Assembly (NCBI RefSeq): GCF_007751715.1
Contig: NZ_CP036292.1
Location: 6,207,339-6,271,338, forward strand
Source of the DNA: Rosistilla oblonga
GTDB lineage: Bacteria > Planctomycetota > Planctomycetia > Pirellulales > Pirellulaceae
Reading direction: 5' to 3'
Length of the DNA stretch: 64,000 nucleotides
The notes under the pieces were generated by a model. It ran no database searches and was not told the DNA's origin. It worked only from the letters and a program-made list of their open reading frames with translations. This document shows positions 56,091 through 64,000 of this stretch, piece after piece. The position numbers were made by a program, and so were the translations under genes. How positions within the stretch are numbered: the first letter of the stretch is position 1; each line of letters opens with the position of its first letter.

Positions 56091-57092
56091 CTAGACGGTG
56101 ACGGTAAACGAATGCGTGTTCATTTCAGCGAGCGACGCGACAACTTTACGCGTGCCGACAAATGGCGACCGGGCGTGCATCGCAACGGTATTGTCGAGGA
56201 TGACCACATCGCCGACCTGCCATTCCAAATCGAAGGCCAGTTCTTCGGCCAACTGAGCCGCTCGGCGAACCGCATCGCCATCCAACGGGCTTCCGTCGGC
56301 ATGGCGAATCGCGCCCGACGGATCGTTGCTTGGATCCTTCCAGCCGCAATAGGCAGCGATCATTTGATTGAAGAAGCTCTTGCGACCATTGCCGAGATCC
56401 TTGACCGCGGGCAGCGGAGGCGTCGTCGCTCGCAAGCTCTCGCCGTCGAGCCACTCCCAGGAATAATTCAGTTCGCGGAGCCGCGCCTCGGCCCCCTCGC
56501 GATCGGCGACGCCCAGCGTGCTTCGCCAGCTGCGTCCCATCCCGCTCTTGGCATCGTCATCGTTGGGCATCACGTTGGAATAGGTGAGCCCCTTCAGTTC
56601 GCAAGCTTGGGCGAATTCGGGGCACTCCGCGGCCAGGCGTTCCCATAACACATCGCTGCGGCAGATCGGCGTCGCACCTCCCTGCTGGGCAGCAATTTCG
56701 CAACTGAACATGATCCACTTCGGGAACAGCGGCGTTTGCGCCATTTCGTGATGGAAGTAGATCCGCACTTCGGGCGGCGCTTCGTTGGCGGAGAAAACCC
56801 GTTCGGTCCGATTGATGCGAACCGCGTTGGAGAGCGACTTCTTGTAGGGAAAGTTCTCCAGCCGAAGCGACTGGATGATCGCATCGAAGCCCTCGGCGTT
56901 TTCAACCGGGAAATCGCGGAGCAGCACGGCACCGTGCTGGTTGGCAAGGCGAAGGATCTCATCGCGGTGCTCCCCAACCCAATCGGTCGCCGCCGCAAGC
57001 GTCGCATCGGACTCCGAACAAACAAACGCATAGGGGAAGACCGAATCGCCATAGGTCTGTTGTTTGTCGACCGGCGAAGGAGCAATATTCAT
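56091..57092 (-). CDS. TauD/TfdA-family Fe(II)/2-oxoglutarate dioxygenase
   Basis: 333-aa oxygenase of the TauD/SyrP clan, which hydroxylates small substrates using 2-oxoglutarate and O2. The iron-binding set is visible: His114 and Glu116 in YFHHEMAQ, and distal His306 in NTVAMHARSPF, with the 2-oxoglutarate-binding Arg315 in VGTRKV. The start ATG 57092 (MNIAPSPVDKQQ) is preferred to a TTG 18 bp upstream. It shares a strand with the MFS gene and diverges from a Gfo/Idh dehydrogenase, so a small catabolic or modification unit is plausible. Glu replacing Asp in the HxD motif is common in this SyrP-like subgroup. Confidence 0.9.
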   Translation of the reverse strand: MNIAPSPVDKQQTYGDSVFPYAFVCSESDATLAAATDWVGEHRDEILRLANQHGAVLLRDFPVENAEGFDAIIQSLRLENFPYKKSLSNAVRINRTERVFSANEAPPEVRIYFHHEMAQTPLFPKWIMFSCEIAAQQGGATPICRSDVLWERLAAECPEFAQACELKGLTYSNVMPNDDDAKSGMGRSWRSTLGVADREGAEARLRELNYSWEWLDGESLRATTPPLPAVKDLGNGRKSFFNQMIAAYCGWKDPSNDPSGAIRHADGSPLDGDAVRRAAQLAEELAFDLEWQVGDVVILDNTVAMHARSPFVGTRKVVASLAEMNTHSFTVTV

Positions 57093-57394
57093 GATTGGAC
57101 TCACTTGCAAAAAAAGCAGTGGCGTTCACGTCCGGTGGAGCAAGCGTCGCGGCGGTTGGGGAGGGACGACGTTCACGATCGATTGACCGTCGATCGCGGG
57201 AAACCCTGCGGAGCGCAAACGGAAACTTTGGAGGGCGGGTGGTAGCGATCGAGCTACAGGCAATAACATAACGAAAATATCAGGCTGCGTGGCTGTCTGT
57301 GCAAAAAACATTCGACGCGGCTTTTGACAACTGGGCGGGCGGTTGGTCCAGCGGATCTGCTTCAGCAAACCATATGAGAAAAGGAAATTGAGGG
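57093..57394. other. Divergent intergenic region, dioxygenase / Gfo-Idh dehydrogenase
   Basis: 302 bp that must hold both promoters. A TTGACA (near 57323) has no matching -10 at a usual distance. I found no gene, RNA or clear operator; CGATCG half-sites around 57176-57196 are too common here to weigh. Confidence 0.35.
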
Positions 57395-58441
57395 ATGAGT
57401 GATCGACCGGTGAGATTTGGGCTGATCGGATTTGGAGCCTGGGGACAACACCACGCAAACGCAATTACCGTCACCGACGGAGCGGAACTGGTGGCGATCG
57501 CAGCTCGCAGCGACGCATCGGTCACCACGGCGAAAGAGAAGTATCCCGACGCCGCGGTCTACAACGACTACCGCGAACTTGTCGCTCGCGAAGATCTCGA
57601 CTTTGTCGACGTCGTCGTCCCCAGCCATCTGCATCACGCCGTCGCGACGGCAGTCTTGCAAGCCGGCAAGCATCTGCTGTTGGAAAAACCGATGGGCGTG
57701 ACGATGGAGGAATGCGACGACATGATCCGGATCGCAAACCAACAGGATCGGTTGTTCGCCGTCGGCCATGAACTGCGATTGTCGTCGATGTGGGGCAAGG
57801 CGAAGGAACTGATCGACGAAGGCTTCATTGGCGATCCGCTGTACGCGTTGGTCGAACTATCCCGAAACCCGTATCGGCAGGGGGCCGATGGTTGGCGGTA
57901 CGACATCGATCGCGTCGGCAGCTGGATCCTGGAAGAACCGATCCATTTCTTCGACCTCGCCCGCTGGTACCTGGAACGAGCGGGGCAGCCCGAGCGAATC
58001 TATGCGACCGCCAACTCGCGGCAACCAGGGCGTCCCGAACTGCAGGACAACTTCAGCGCTATCATGCACTTCAGCGGCGGCAGCTACGCCGTCGTCTCGC
58101 AAACCTTGGCCGCGTTCGAGCATCATCAGACCGCCAAGATCACCGGAACCAAAGGGGCGCTGTGGGCGTCGTGGTCCGGTGCCCAAGACCGCACTCGACA
58201 TCCGACCTTCTCGCTGCGCGGGTTCGATGGGAACGAAGTGGTAACGATTCCGATCGACAAACCGACCGGCGAGCTGTTCGAGCTCGAGGATCAAGTCGCT
58301 CGAGTCGTCCAGGCGCATCGCAGCGGCGTGCCGTTGCACTGCACCGCCGAAGATGGCCGCTGGTCGGTCGCGATGTGTTTGGCTGCGGAGGCCTCGGTTC
58401 GCTCGGGCAACATCGTCTCGATCAGCGATTACATCGGCTGA
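57395..58441 (+). CDS. Gfo/Idh/MocA-family NAD(P)-dependent dehydrogenase (cytoplasmic)
   Basis: 348-aa oxidoreductase with the Rossmann motif VRFGLIGFGAWGQHHANAI at the N-terminus and the conserved EKP block (LLLEKPMGVTMEECDDMI). The C-terminal beta domain has GADGWRYDIDRVGSWILEEP and HFFDLARWYLE, typical of inositol/sugar dehydrogenases. No signal is present, unlike the Tat-exported paralogue at 13.3 kb. ATG 57395 has a strong GAGGG immediately upstream. It is divergent from the TauD-type gene; together with the MFS gene they could form one pathway. Confidence 0.92.
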   Translation: MSDRPVRFGLIGFGAWGQHHANAITVTDGAELVAIAARSDASVTTAKEKYPDAAVYNDYRELVAREDLDFVDVVVPSHLHHAVATAVLQAGKHLLLEKPMGVTMEECDDMIRIANQQDRLFAVGHELRLSSMWGKAKELIDEGFIGDPLYALVELSRNPYRQGADGWRYDIDRVGSWILEEPIHFFDLARWYLERAGQPERIYATANSRQPGRPELQDNFSAIMHFSGGSYAVVSQTLAAFEHHQTAKITGTKGALWASWSGAQDRTRHPTFSLRGFDGNEVVTIPIDKPTGELFELEDQVARVVQAHRSGVPLHCTAEDGRWSVAMCLAAEASVRSGNIVSISDYIG

Positions 58442-58682
58442 TCGCATTCGTTTTGCTTGCATTTAAAACCGCAGCCATTCATCCCCCGGAAGTTAAAAAA
58501 CTTTCGTGGGCTTCGCGTCGATTGACCGCCGGACCTGCAAAACCGTTGATTTTGCAGCCCGCTAGCACGCGAGTTTGATGTTGTGGCTCGGATCGCGGAA
58601 TTCATATACTCCGGCCCGATTCTCCCCGGTATCGCTGCGCAGGAAGCGGCAGCGATCGAGTCTATTCGTTTACAGGTAGCTT

Positions 58683-61600
58683 TTGAACTTGGGCACGGAC
58701 GCCAGACAAAAGCGTGCGCCGCGGCGCTACGACGAGAGCGGTTTGAAGATCATTCAAACCGCCGCGAGGTTGGCGTGCGCGCTCGCCTTGTCCCTGTTTG
58801 CGACGGTTTGCGTTGGCGTCGAGATCGAATTGCCACCTGTCGATCCAGCCGATCGGATCACGATTCGCGGCGACGAAATGTCGCGCTGGACCGAAGGACA
58901 ATATGAGGTCCTGTACTTCCAGGGGAATTGCCAGATCGCACAAAACGGTCGCCAAGCGACCGGCGGACAGATGATGCTGTGGGTCGACCAACAGGGGCCC
59001 GATTCGGAGATCCCGACCAAGGTGATCGCTTACCTTGAAGATGGCGTCGAGGTGCAGTTTGGATTCAACATCAGCAACCAAAAGCTGCGCGATCAAAATT
59101 GGCTAGGCCGATTTTATTCGCGTCTGACGCCCGACGTCGCTGCGCTGCAAAAGCGCGGCGAACCGGAAAACAAACCGGCCATCTTGGAACGGATGCGCGT
59201 TGCTCACGGCCAAGGCGACCGCTTCCCGATTCAACAGGTTCAGTTTGAACTGCCCCCTGGCGGCGGTGCGCCGTCGGCACCGCAGCCTCAAACCGCGCCT
59301 CAGTTGCCGCCGCAACTACCGACCGCGCCACCCAACCTGCAAGCGCCGCCGAATCAGCCGGTGCCGCAGAACCCACCAGCGCAAAACCTGCCGCCACAGA
59401 ATGTGCCTCTGCAAAATCTACCGCCGCAGAACCCGCCACCACAAAACAACTTACCTCCACCCAACCTGACGGTTCCGCCCAACGGCGGATCACCGCCGGG
59501 GCTGGTTCCCGATCTGCCTCCACCACCGATGATTACCGGCAACGTCGCGCCACCTCAACAGGGAGCGATGGGGACCGGTGGGCTGAACTTTTCGATCGGC
59601 GCACAAGCTGTCGAAATCACCTCGCGCGGCAGCACCACGCCGACACAGATCCAGACGATCAATCGTCCCAACACCGGCGAAACGGTAGTCGTTGCCAGCC
59701 AAGGCGTGACCGTCGTGATCCGCGACGTCCAAGCGCAAATGGCTGGGGGCGGATCGTTCGATTTGGGAGCGATCACGATCTCGGCCGACCGCGTCGTTGC
59801 CTGGTTGCCGCTGCTGCAAAACCTGGAAATGTTTGGTGGCAGCCAGCCGACAACGGGAATCGATGGCGAACTCTACTTGGAGGGAGACATCGTCTTCCGC
59901 CAAGGCGAACGGATCATCTATGCCAAGCGAATGTACTACAACATCGCGCGCCAACAGGGCGTGGTGCTGGCGGCTGAAGTGATCGCAACGACGCCCCAGT
60001 ACGACGGATTGGTGCGGTTAAAAGCCGACGTGCTGCGTCAGGTCGGACAGGGAGACTTCATCGCCAACGGAGCGGCTGTGACGACCAGCCGGTTGGGAAC
60101 GCCAACGTATTGGTTGCAAAGCGGCGAGGTTCGCTTTACCGATCGGGAACAGACGGCGGTCAATCCGTACAGCGGAGAAGCGACGGTGGTCGATCGCGAC
60201 ATGCGGGCGACCAGCCGCAACAACTTCGTCTACGTCGGCGGCTTTCCGCTGCTGTATTGGCCGGTCTTTGCGACCAACCTGCAGAACCCCAGCTACTACC
60301 TGACCGGTGCCAAAGTCAAAAACGACAGCATTTTCGGCACCCAGGTGTTCCTCGACTTCGACGCCTACCAATTGTTTGGCATCGACTCGCCGATCGAAGG
60401 GACCGATTGGGAACTGTCGGCGGACTACTTGAGCGATCGAGGGCCCGCGGGGGGAACGCACTTTGATTACTCCCGTCCCGACCTGTTGGGCATTGGCGGC
60501 CCCGCCAATGGATTCGTTGATGCCTGGGGCATCGTCGACAGTGGACTCGACACGCTGGGCAGCGATCGACGCGACATGACGCCAGCCCAAAAGGAGCGCG
60601 GTCGCGTATTGTGGCGGCACCGGCAATATTTTGCCAACGACTGGGAGGTGACGATGGAAGCGGGTCTGATCTCCGATCGCAACTTCCTGGAACAGTACCT
60701 AGAACAGGAATGGGATCGCGATAAGGACCACACCACCGGCGCGCATCTTCGCAAATACTACGACAATCAATTATTCGATTTCTCGGCCAAGGTTCGGGTC
60801 AACGAATTTTTCACCGACAACAACGAACTGCCTCGCTTCGACCACTACCTGCTGGGATCGAGCCTGCTGGGCGATCACTTCACGTGGTCGGCGCACACCT
60901 CGGTCGGCTACAGCAAGTTGGAAGTCGACGAAGTCCCTTCGGATCCGACCGACGCCGCCAAGTTCACGCTGTTCGCATGGGAACGCGACCGCGAGGGTCT
61001 GCGGGCTTCATCGCGTCAGGAACTGGCGATGCCGTTGCAACTGGGAGTCGTCAAAGCGGTTCCGTTTGTCTCGGGCGAAGCAGCTTATTGGGGCGAGGCG
61101 TTGGATGGTGAAGACCTTACCCGGTTCCTAGGTCAAGCTGGTATCCGCGGCTCGCTGCCGATGTGGCGATTGTCGCCGCAGGTGCAGAGCAGTCTGTTGA
61201 ACATCCAAGGTCTGGCGCACAAGGTAGAAGTGCAGGGTGAATTCTTCTTCGCCGAAGCCGATCAGAACCTCGACGAACTGCCGATGTACGACCAAATGGA
61301 CGACAACGCGCAGGAACAGTTCCGTCGCCGGTTCTTGTTCAACACCTTTGGACTGTCGGCCGGGGATCCGCTGCCGATCGCATTCGACCCGCGGTATTAT
61401 GCTGTCCGGATGGGCTTGCAACGCAACGTGACCAGCCCCACCACCGAGATGGCCGACGACCTGATGCAGGGCCGAATTGGGCTGCACCAAAACTGGCAAA
61501 CCAAACGTGGGCTGCCCGGCCGCGAACGGATCGTCGACCTCGCTCAGTTCGATATCGATCTGTTTGTTTATCCCGATGGAGATCGCGACAACCTCGGTGA

Positions 61601-62066
61601 AGTTGCCGGACCGTTGACCTACGATTTCCGCTACCACGCCGGCGATCGGGTCACGCTGCTATCGGATGGCTATTTCGACTTCTTTGCCGACGGACTCAAG
61701 TCGGTCAGCGCGGGCATCCTGACCAGCCGGCCAGGCCTGGGAAATATCTACGCCGGAATTTTGTCGCTCGAAGGCCCGATCTCCAGCAACGTGTTGCAAG
61801 GTGCGATCGATTACCGGTTAAGCGAAAAATGGATCATGTCGGCCAACACGACCTTCGATCTCGGAGAGGTCGGAAACGTCGGGCAAGAACTGGGGATCAC
61901 CCGCATCGGCGAATCGGCGTTAATCCAAGTCGGCGTGAATGTCGACAGCGGCCGCGACAACGTCAGCTTCAACTTCCGCATCGAACCGCGGTTCCTCCTC
62001 AACCGCAAGTTGGGACGACTGGGCGGCCAGCTGATTCCGCCGCCGGGAGCCGAGGGGCTCGAGTAA
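58683..62066 (+). CDS. lptD: LptD-type LPS-assembly outer-membrane protein
   Basis: 1127-aa protein with an OstA/LptA-like N-terminal domain and an LptD beta-barrel C-terminal half. After an N-terminal basic stretch and signal sequence (about 21-46, LKIIQTAARLACALALSLF) come OstA-like strands (ADRITIRGDEMSRW; DGVEVQFGFN), a Pro/Gln/Asn-rich spacer (about 190-291), a second OstA-like part (GELYLEGDIVFRQGERIIYA) and the barrel (YWPVFATNLQNPSYYLTGAK onward). The length is greater than E. coli LptD (784 aa). TTG 58683 with AGGTAGC upstream is used; a TTG at 58743 would give a tighter signal peptide. No lptE is adjacent. Confidence 0.82.
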   Translation: MNLGTDARQKRAPRRYDESGLKIIQTAARLACALALSLFATVCVGVEIELPPVDPADRITIRGDEMSRWTEGQYEVLYFQGNCQIAQNGRQATGGQMMLWVDQQGPDSEIPTKVIAYLEDGVEVQFGFNISNQKLRDQNWLGRFYSRLTPDVAALQKRGEPENKPAILERMRVAHGQGDRFPIQQVQFELPPGGGAPSAPQPQTAPQLPPQLPTAPPNLQAPPNQPVPQNPPAQNLPPQNVPLQNLPPQNPPPQNNLPPPNLTVPPNGGSPPGLVPDLPPPPMITGNVAPPQQGAMGTGGLNFSIGAQAVEITSRGSTTPTQIQTINRPNTGETVVVASQGVTVVIRDVQAQMAGGGSFDLGAITISADRVVAWLPLLQNLEMFGGSQPTTGIDGELYLEGDIVFRQGERIIYAKRMYYNIARQQGVVLAAEVIATTPQYDGLVRLKADVLRQVGQGDFIANGAAVTTSRLGTPTYWLQSGEVRFTDREQTAVNPYSGEATVVDRDMRATSRNNFVYVGGFPLLYWPVFATNLQNPSYYLTGAKVKNDSIFGTQVFLDFDAYQLFGIDSPIEGTDWELSADYLSDRGPAGGTHFDYSRPDLLGIGGPANGFVDAWGIVDSGLDTLGSDRRDMTPAQKERGRVLWRHRQYFANDWEVTMEAGLISDRNFLEQYLEQEWDRDKDHTTGAHLRKYYDNQLFDFSAKVRVNEFFTDNNELPRFDHYLLGSSLLGDHFTWSAHTSVGYSKLEVDEVPSDPTDAAKFTLFAWERDREGLRASSRQELAMPLQLGVVKAVPFVSGEAAYWGEALDGEDLTRFLGQAGIRGSLPMWRLSPQVQSSLLNIQGLAHKVEVQGEFFFAEADQNLDELPMYDQMDDNAQEQFRRRFLFNTFGLSAGDPLPIAFDPRYYAVRMGLQRNVTSPTTEMADDLMQGRIGLHQNWQTKRGLPGRERIVDLAQFDIDLFVYPDGDRDNLGEVAGPLTYDFRYHAGDRVTLLSDGYFDFFADGLKSVSAGILTSRPGLGNIYAGILSLEGPISSNVLQGAIDYRLSEKWIMSANTTFDLGEVGNVGQELGITRIGESALIQVGVNVDSGRDNVSFNFRIEPRFLLNRKLGRLGGQLIPPPGAEGLE
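59250..59555 (+). repeat. In-frame Pro/Gln/Asn-rich repeat coding region inside lptD
   Basis: The codons for PQNxPP units recur (NLPPQN, NPPPQN and similar). They encode a disordered spacer between the two OstA-like parts and account for much of the extra length. Confidence 0.75.
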
Positions 62067-62255
62067 CGACAGCCGATTTGCAGCGAATACAGACGGAGCA
62101 TCACAACTCCGTCGATCGCTTTGGCACAAAAATCGCTATACAGGCGTGGCACGCATCGCAAACCGCGATCCTGCTGTCAAACCGCCGTCACCTGACACTT
62201 AGGTGGCGGAAGCTATAATCGGTCTCGCCGTTCCCCCTCGATTTTTGGAGCCAAT

Positions 62256-63641
62256 ATGATATGGATCGTCGCTTACGTCAGCAGTGTCGTCGGCGCGTTT
62301 TTGACGATTCTCGCCATGACGATCATCCGCAATGATCAACGGCACAGCATCGGGCGGATCGGTTGGTTGGGGCTGGTGCTGCTGTCGCCGCCGATCGGAT
62401 TGATCCTGTTTCTGTGGCTCGGCGGCCGCAAGATCTCTGCGGAGCACGAGAGCCGCGACCTCGTCGATATCCCCGCACAGCCGGGGAACGATGAGCCGCC
62501 ACGCGACGATTTCGAAGACCTTCTGATGCACCGCGGGCTGCATCGCCCGACCGCTGGGAATCAGCTCCGCCTGCTCGCTGACGTCGCCGAAACGCGGGCT
62601 GCCTTTTTGGATCTGATCGATAAAGCCGAAGAGGCGATCTACGTGACGACGTTCATCCTGGATGATCGCGAAGCAGCCAACCGGATCGTCGATCGGTTGT
62701 GTGCTCGCGCGGAGGAGGGCCTCCAAGTCCGCTTGATGTGCGACGGTTTTGGATCGTTCCAAGTCTCCGAGGAGCAGCTGGATCGAGTCCGCAAAGCTGG
62801 CGGCAAGGCGGAGCGGTTTAAGCCGATGTCGCAGCTGAGCCGGCTGGCGTACCTCAACTTCCGCAACCATCGCAAGCTGGCTGTTGCCGATGGCAAACGG
62901 GCGATCCTTGGCGGCGCGAATCTCGTGCAGGAACAGATCGCCCCACACGCCGACGACGACAGTTGGTTGGACCTGAGTCTCTGGATCGAGGGGCCCGCTG
63001 CGGTGCAGCTGCAGGCCGTCTTTTGCAGCGACTGGAACTTCGAAACGAAAGAAGACTTGCCGCCCCCAAAGCTAGAGGATTTCGACGGCGAGAAGGCCAA
63101 ACAAGGAGCTCGCCTGACTGTGATGCCGATCGGCCCCGATGGCCCCGATGTCATCTTGGACGACTTCTGGCTGTACGCGATTCACCAAGCGAAGCATCGG
63201 ATCTGGATCGCAACTCCCTACTTCATCCCGCCACCACTGGCGATGCGGTCGCTGGAATCCGCTTGCCGACGCGGCGTCGATGTGCGGATCATGGTCCCGC
63301 AGGAGAGCGACCTGCGACCAGTCGACTACGCACGCTTCGACTACTTCGACGATCTCGAAGAGCTCGGCGCCACGCTGCTGCGGTATCCCGACAAGATGGT
63401 CCACGCCAAGGTTGGGATCGTCGACGATCGCGTGGCGCTAGCGGGATCGGCCAACTTTGATCTGCGTTCGTTTTTCCTGAACTACGAACTCTCGGTCGTC
63501 GCCCACGACAGCGACACGATCGCGATGCTGGCCGAATGGTACGATGGGATGGCGAAAAAATGTGCCCACGGAGTGACCGACCGCTCCCGCGTCCGCGCCG
63601 TGATGGCGACCGCGGTGCGGATGTTTGCCTCGGAGCTGTAA
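62256..63641 (+). CDS. cls: Cardiolipin synthase (phospholipase D family)
   Basis: 461-aa membrane enzyme with two HxKxxxxD (HKD) motifs: NHRKLAVADGKRAILGGANL (His205, Lys207, Asp212) and VHAKVGIVDDRVALAGSANF (His384 region). Two N-terminal helices (about 3-20 and 36-56) give the Cls layout. It makes cardiolipin from phosphatidylglycerol (or PG and PE). ATG 62256 opens the first helix. It lies downstream of lptD with a 189-bp gap, and an inner-membrane YihY gene converges on it. Confidence 0.92.
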   Translation: MIWIVAYVSSVVGAFLTILAMTIIRNDQRHSIGRIGWLGLVLLSPPIGLILFLWLGGRKISAEHESRDLVDIPAQPGNDEPPRDDFEDLLMHRGLHRPTAGNQLRLLADVAETRAAFLDLIDKAEEAIYVTTFILDDREAANRIVDRLCARAEEGLQVRLMCDGFGSFQVSEEQLDRVRKAGGKAERFKPMSQLSRLAYLNFRNHRKLAVADGKRAILGGANLVQEQIAPHADDDSWLDLSLWIEGPAAVQLQAVFCSDWNFETKEDLPPPKLEDFDGEKAKQGARLTVMPIGPDGPDVILDDFWLYAIHQAKHRIWIATPYFIPPPLAMRSLESACRRGVDVRIMVPQESDLRPVDYARFDYFDDLEELGATLLRYPDKMVHAKVGIVDDRVALAGSANFDLRSFFLNYELSVVAHDSDTIAMLAEWYDGMAKKCAHGVTDRSRVRAVMATAVRMFASEL

Positions 63642-63693
63642 CGTGATGTGAGCGGATCGTGCGATGCGCGACCGCAGACACCACCGCCGTTGA

Positions 63694-64000
63694 TTAACTG
63701 GTCCGTTGGATCGACTCGACCACGCGAACCGCATGTCGGTCGGGCTGGATTCCACCGCCGTAGACCGATGCAAAGGCCTGCGTCGCTTCGGCTCCCAGCA
63801 GAAAGATCATACTGCTGTAGTAAACCCAGACGAGGATCACAGCCAGCGACGCGGCGGCCGAACCAAGCTGAGCTCCCGGATCGCTGTTGGACAGATACCA
63901 CTGCAATCCAAACCGTCCCGCCAAGAACAACAGCGTCGTGATGAACGCTCCCACCGCAACGTCCCGCCACAACACCTTGGCATCGGGCATGAACTTGAAG
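63694..64000 (-). CDS. YihY/BrkB-family membrane protein (C-terminal part, gene runs off the right edge)
   Basis: About 102 C-terminal residues are visible. They carry the family's typical end: VLWRDVAVGAFITTLLFLAG, SLAVILVWVYYSSMIFLLGA and a final polar tail. The family consists of multi-helix inner-membrane proteins of unsettled function (often mis-annotated as RNase BN). The reading frame continues past 64000, so the start is outside the window. It converges with cls. Confidence 0.87.
   Translation of the reverse strand, partial: FKFMPDAKVLWRDVAVGAFITTLLFLAGRFGLQWYLSNSDPGAQLGSAAASLAVILVWVYYSSMIFLLGAEATQAFASVYGGGIQPDRHAVRVVESIQRTS

Noticed and set aside
59250-59555. Repeated units that could suggest a CRISPR array
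   Set aside because: The repeats are in-frame PQN-rich codons of lptD with no regular 20-40-bp repeat/spacer pattern.
1-64000. tRNA, rRNA and insertion sequence genes
   Set aside because: I looked for T-loop-like GGTTCGA segments in gaps, conserved rRNA blocks and transposase motifs and found none; a covariance-model search could still find a short RNA.

Overview
The window looks like chromosomal DNA of a planctomycete of the Pirellulaceae type (Rhodopirellula/Rosistilla-like). The evidence is the gene content: a DUF1592/1588/1585 cytochrome next to a DUF1552 protein, a Tat-exported Gfo/Idh/MocA oxidoreductase, a large c-type-cytochrome propeller protein, a PknB-type kinase with a C-terminal extracytoplasmic region, and a PPi-type PEP carboxykinase. 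Base composition is high in GC with few obvious Shine-Dalgarno sites. Genes for LptD, an LpxL-type acyltransferase and TolC show a Gram-negative envelope with LPS. No rRNA, tRNA, CRISPR array, insertion sequence or prophage was seen.

Layout. 1-9.3 kb: ammonium transporter (partial), Ser/Thr kinase, a reverse-strand chain (HEAT-repeat protein, 123-aa membrane protein, a probable 52-aa ORF, glycerophosphodiesterase), TrkH potassium transporter and two unknown proteins. 9.5-14.7 kb: three exported proteins (PA14/cytochrome DUF1592 protein, DUF1552 protein, Gfo/Idh oxidoreductase). 14.8-17.3 kb: hybrid histidine kinase with receiver and HPt domains, divergent from the next block. 17.6-26.5 kb: a five-gene cassette of TolC, a shortened SecA-like ATPase, a HlyD-type adaptor, a GAF-like/HlyD protein and an M50 metallopeptidase fused to a HlyD region. 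27-35.4 kb: PPi-PEP carboxykinase, cytochrome propeller protein, MoxR ATPase, HicAB toxin-antitoxin. 35.4-43.1 kb: inositol monophosphatase, AroB, a squalene-cyclase-repeat protein, an ExeA-like ATPase, FabH and an OsmC protein. 43.3-49.8 kb: a FecR-like membrane protein, an LpxL-type acyltransferase, a single-domain GlmU-type uridylyltransferase, PRPP synthetase and a Nif3 protein. 50-54.7 kb: a four-gene cluster (family 2 glycosyltransferase, a protein with a weak BshC-like motif, a methyltransferase-like protein, an ArnT/PMT-like membrane glycosyltransferase). 54.7-58.4 kb: an MFS transporter, a TauD/TfdA dioxygenase and a Gfo/Idh dehydrogenase. 58.7-64 kb: LptD, cardiolipin synthase and a YihY/BrkB protein (partial).

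The most interesting block is the 17.6-26.5 kb cassette. Its genes overlap by ATGA junctions or lie close together. It pairs a SecA motor core that lacks the C-terminal translocation parts with an outer-membrane channel, three proteins carrying adaptor domains and an intramembrane metalloprotease. It encodes no ABC or RND pump. It reads as a dedicated envelope-spanning export route whose motor and inner-membrane gate are unusual. Smaller points are a chain of overlapping small genes at 3.5-4.1 kb, a pair of identical 12-bp palindromes between fabH and the OsmC gene, and two palindromic intergenic elements.
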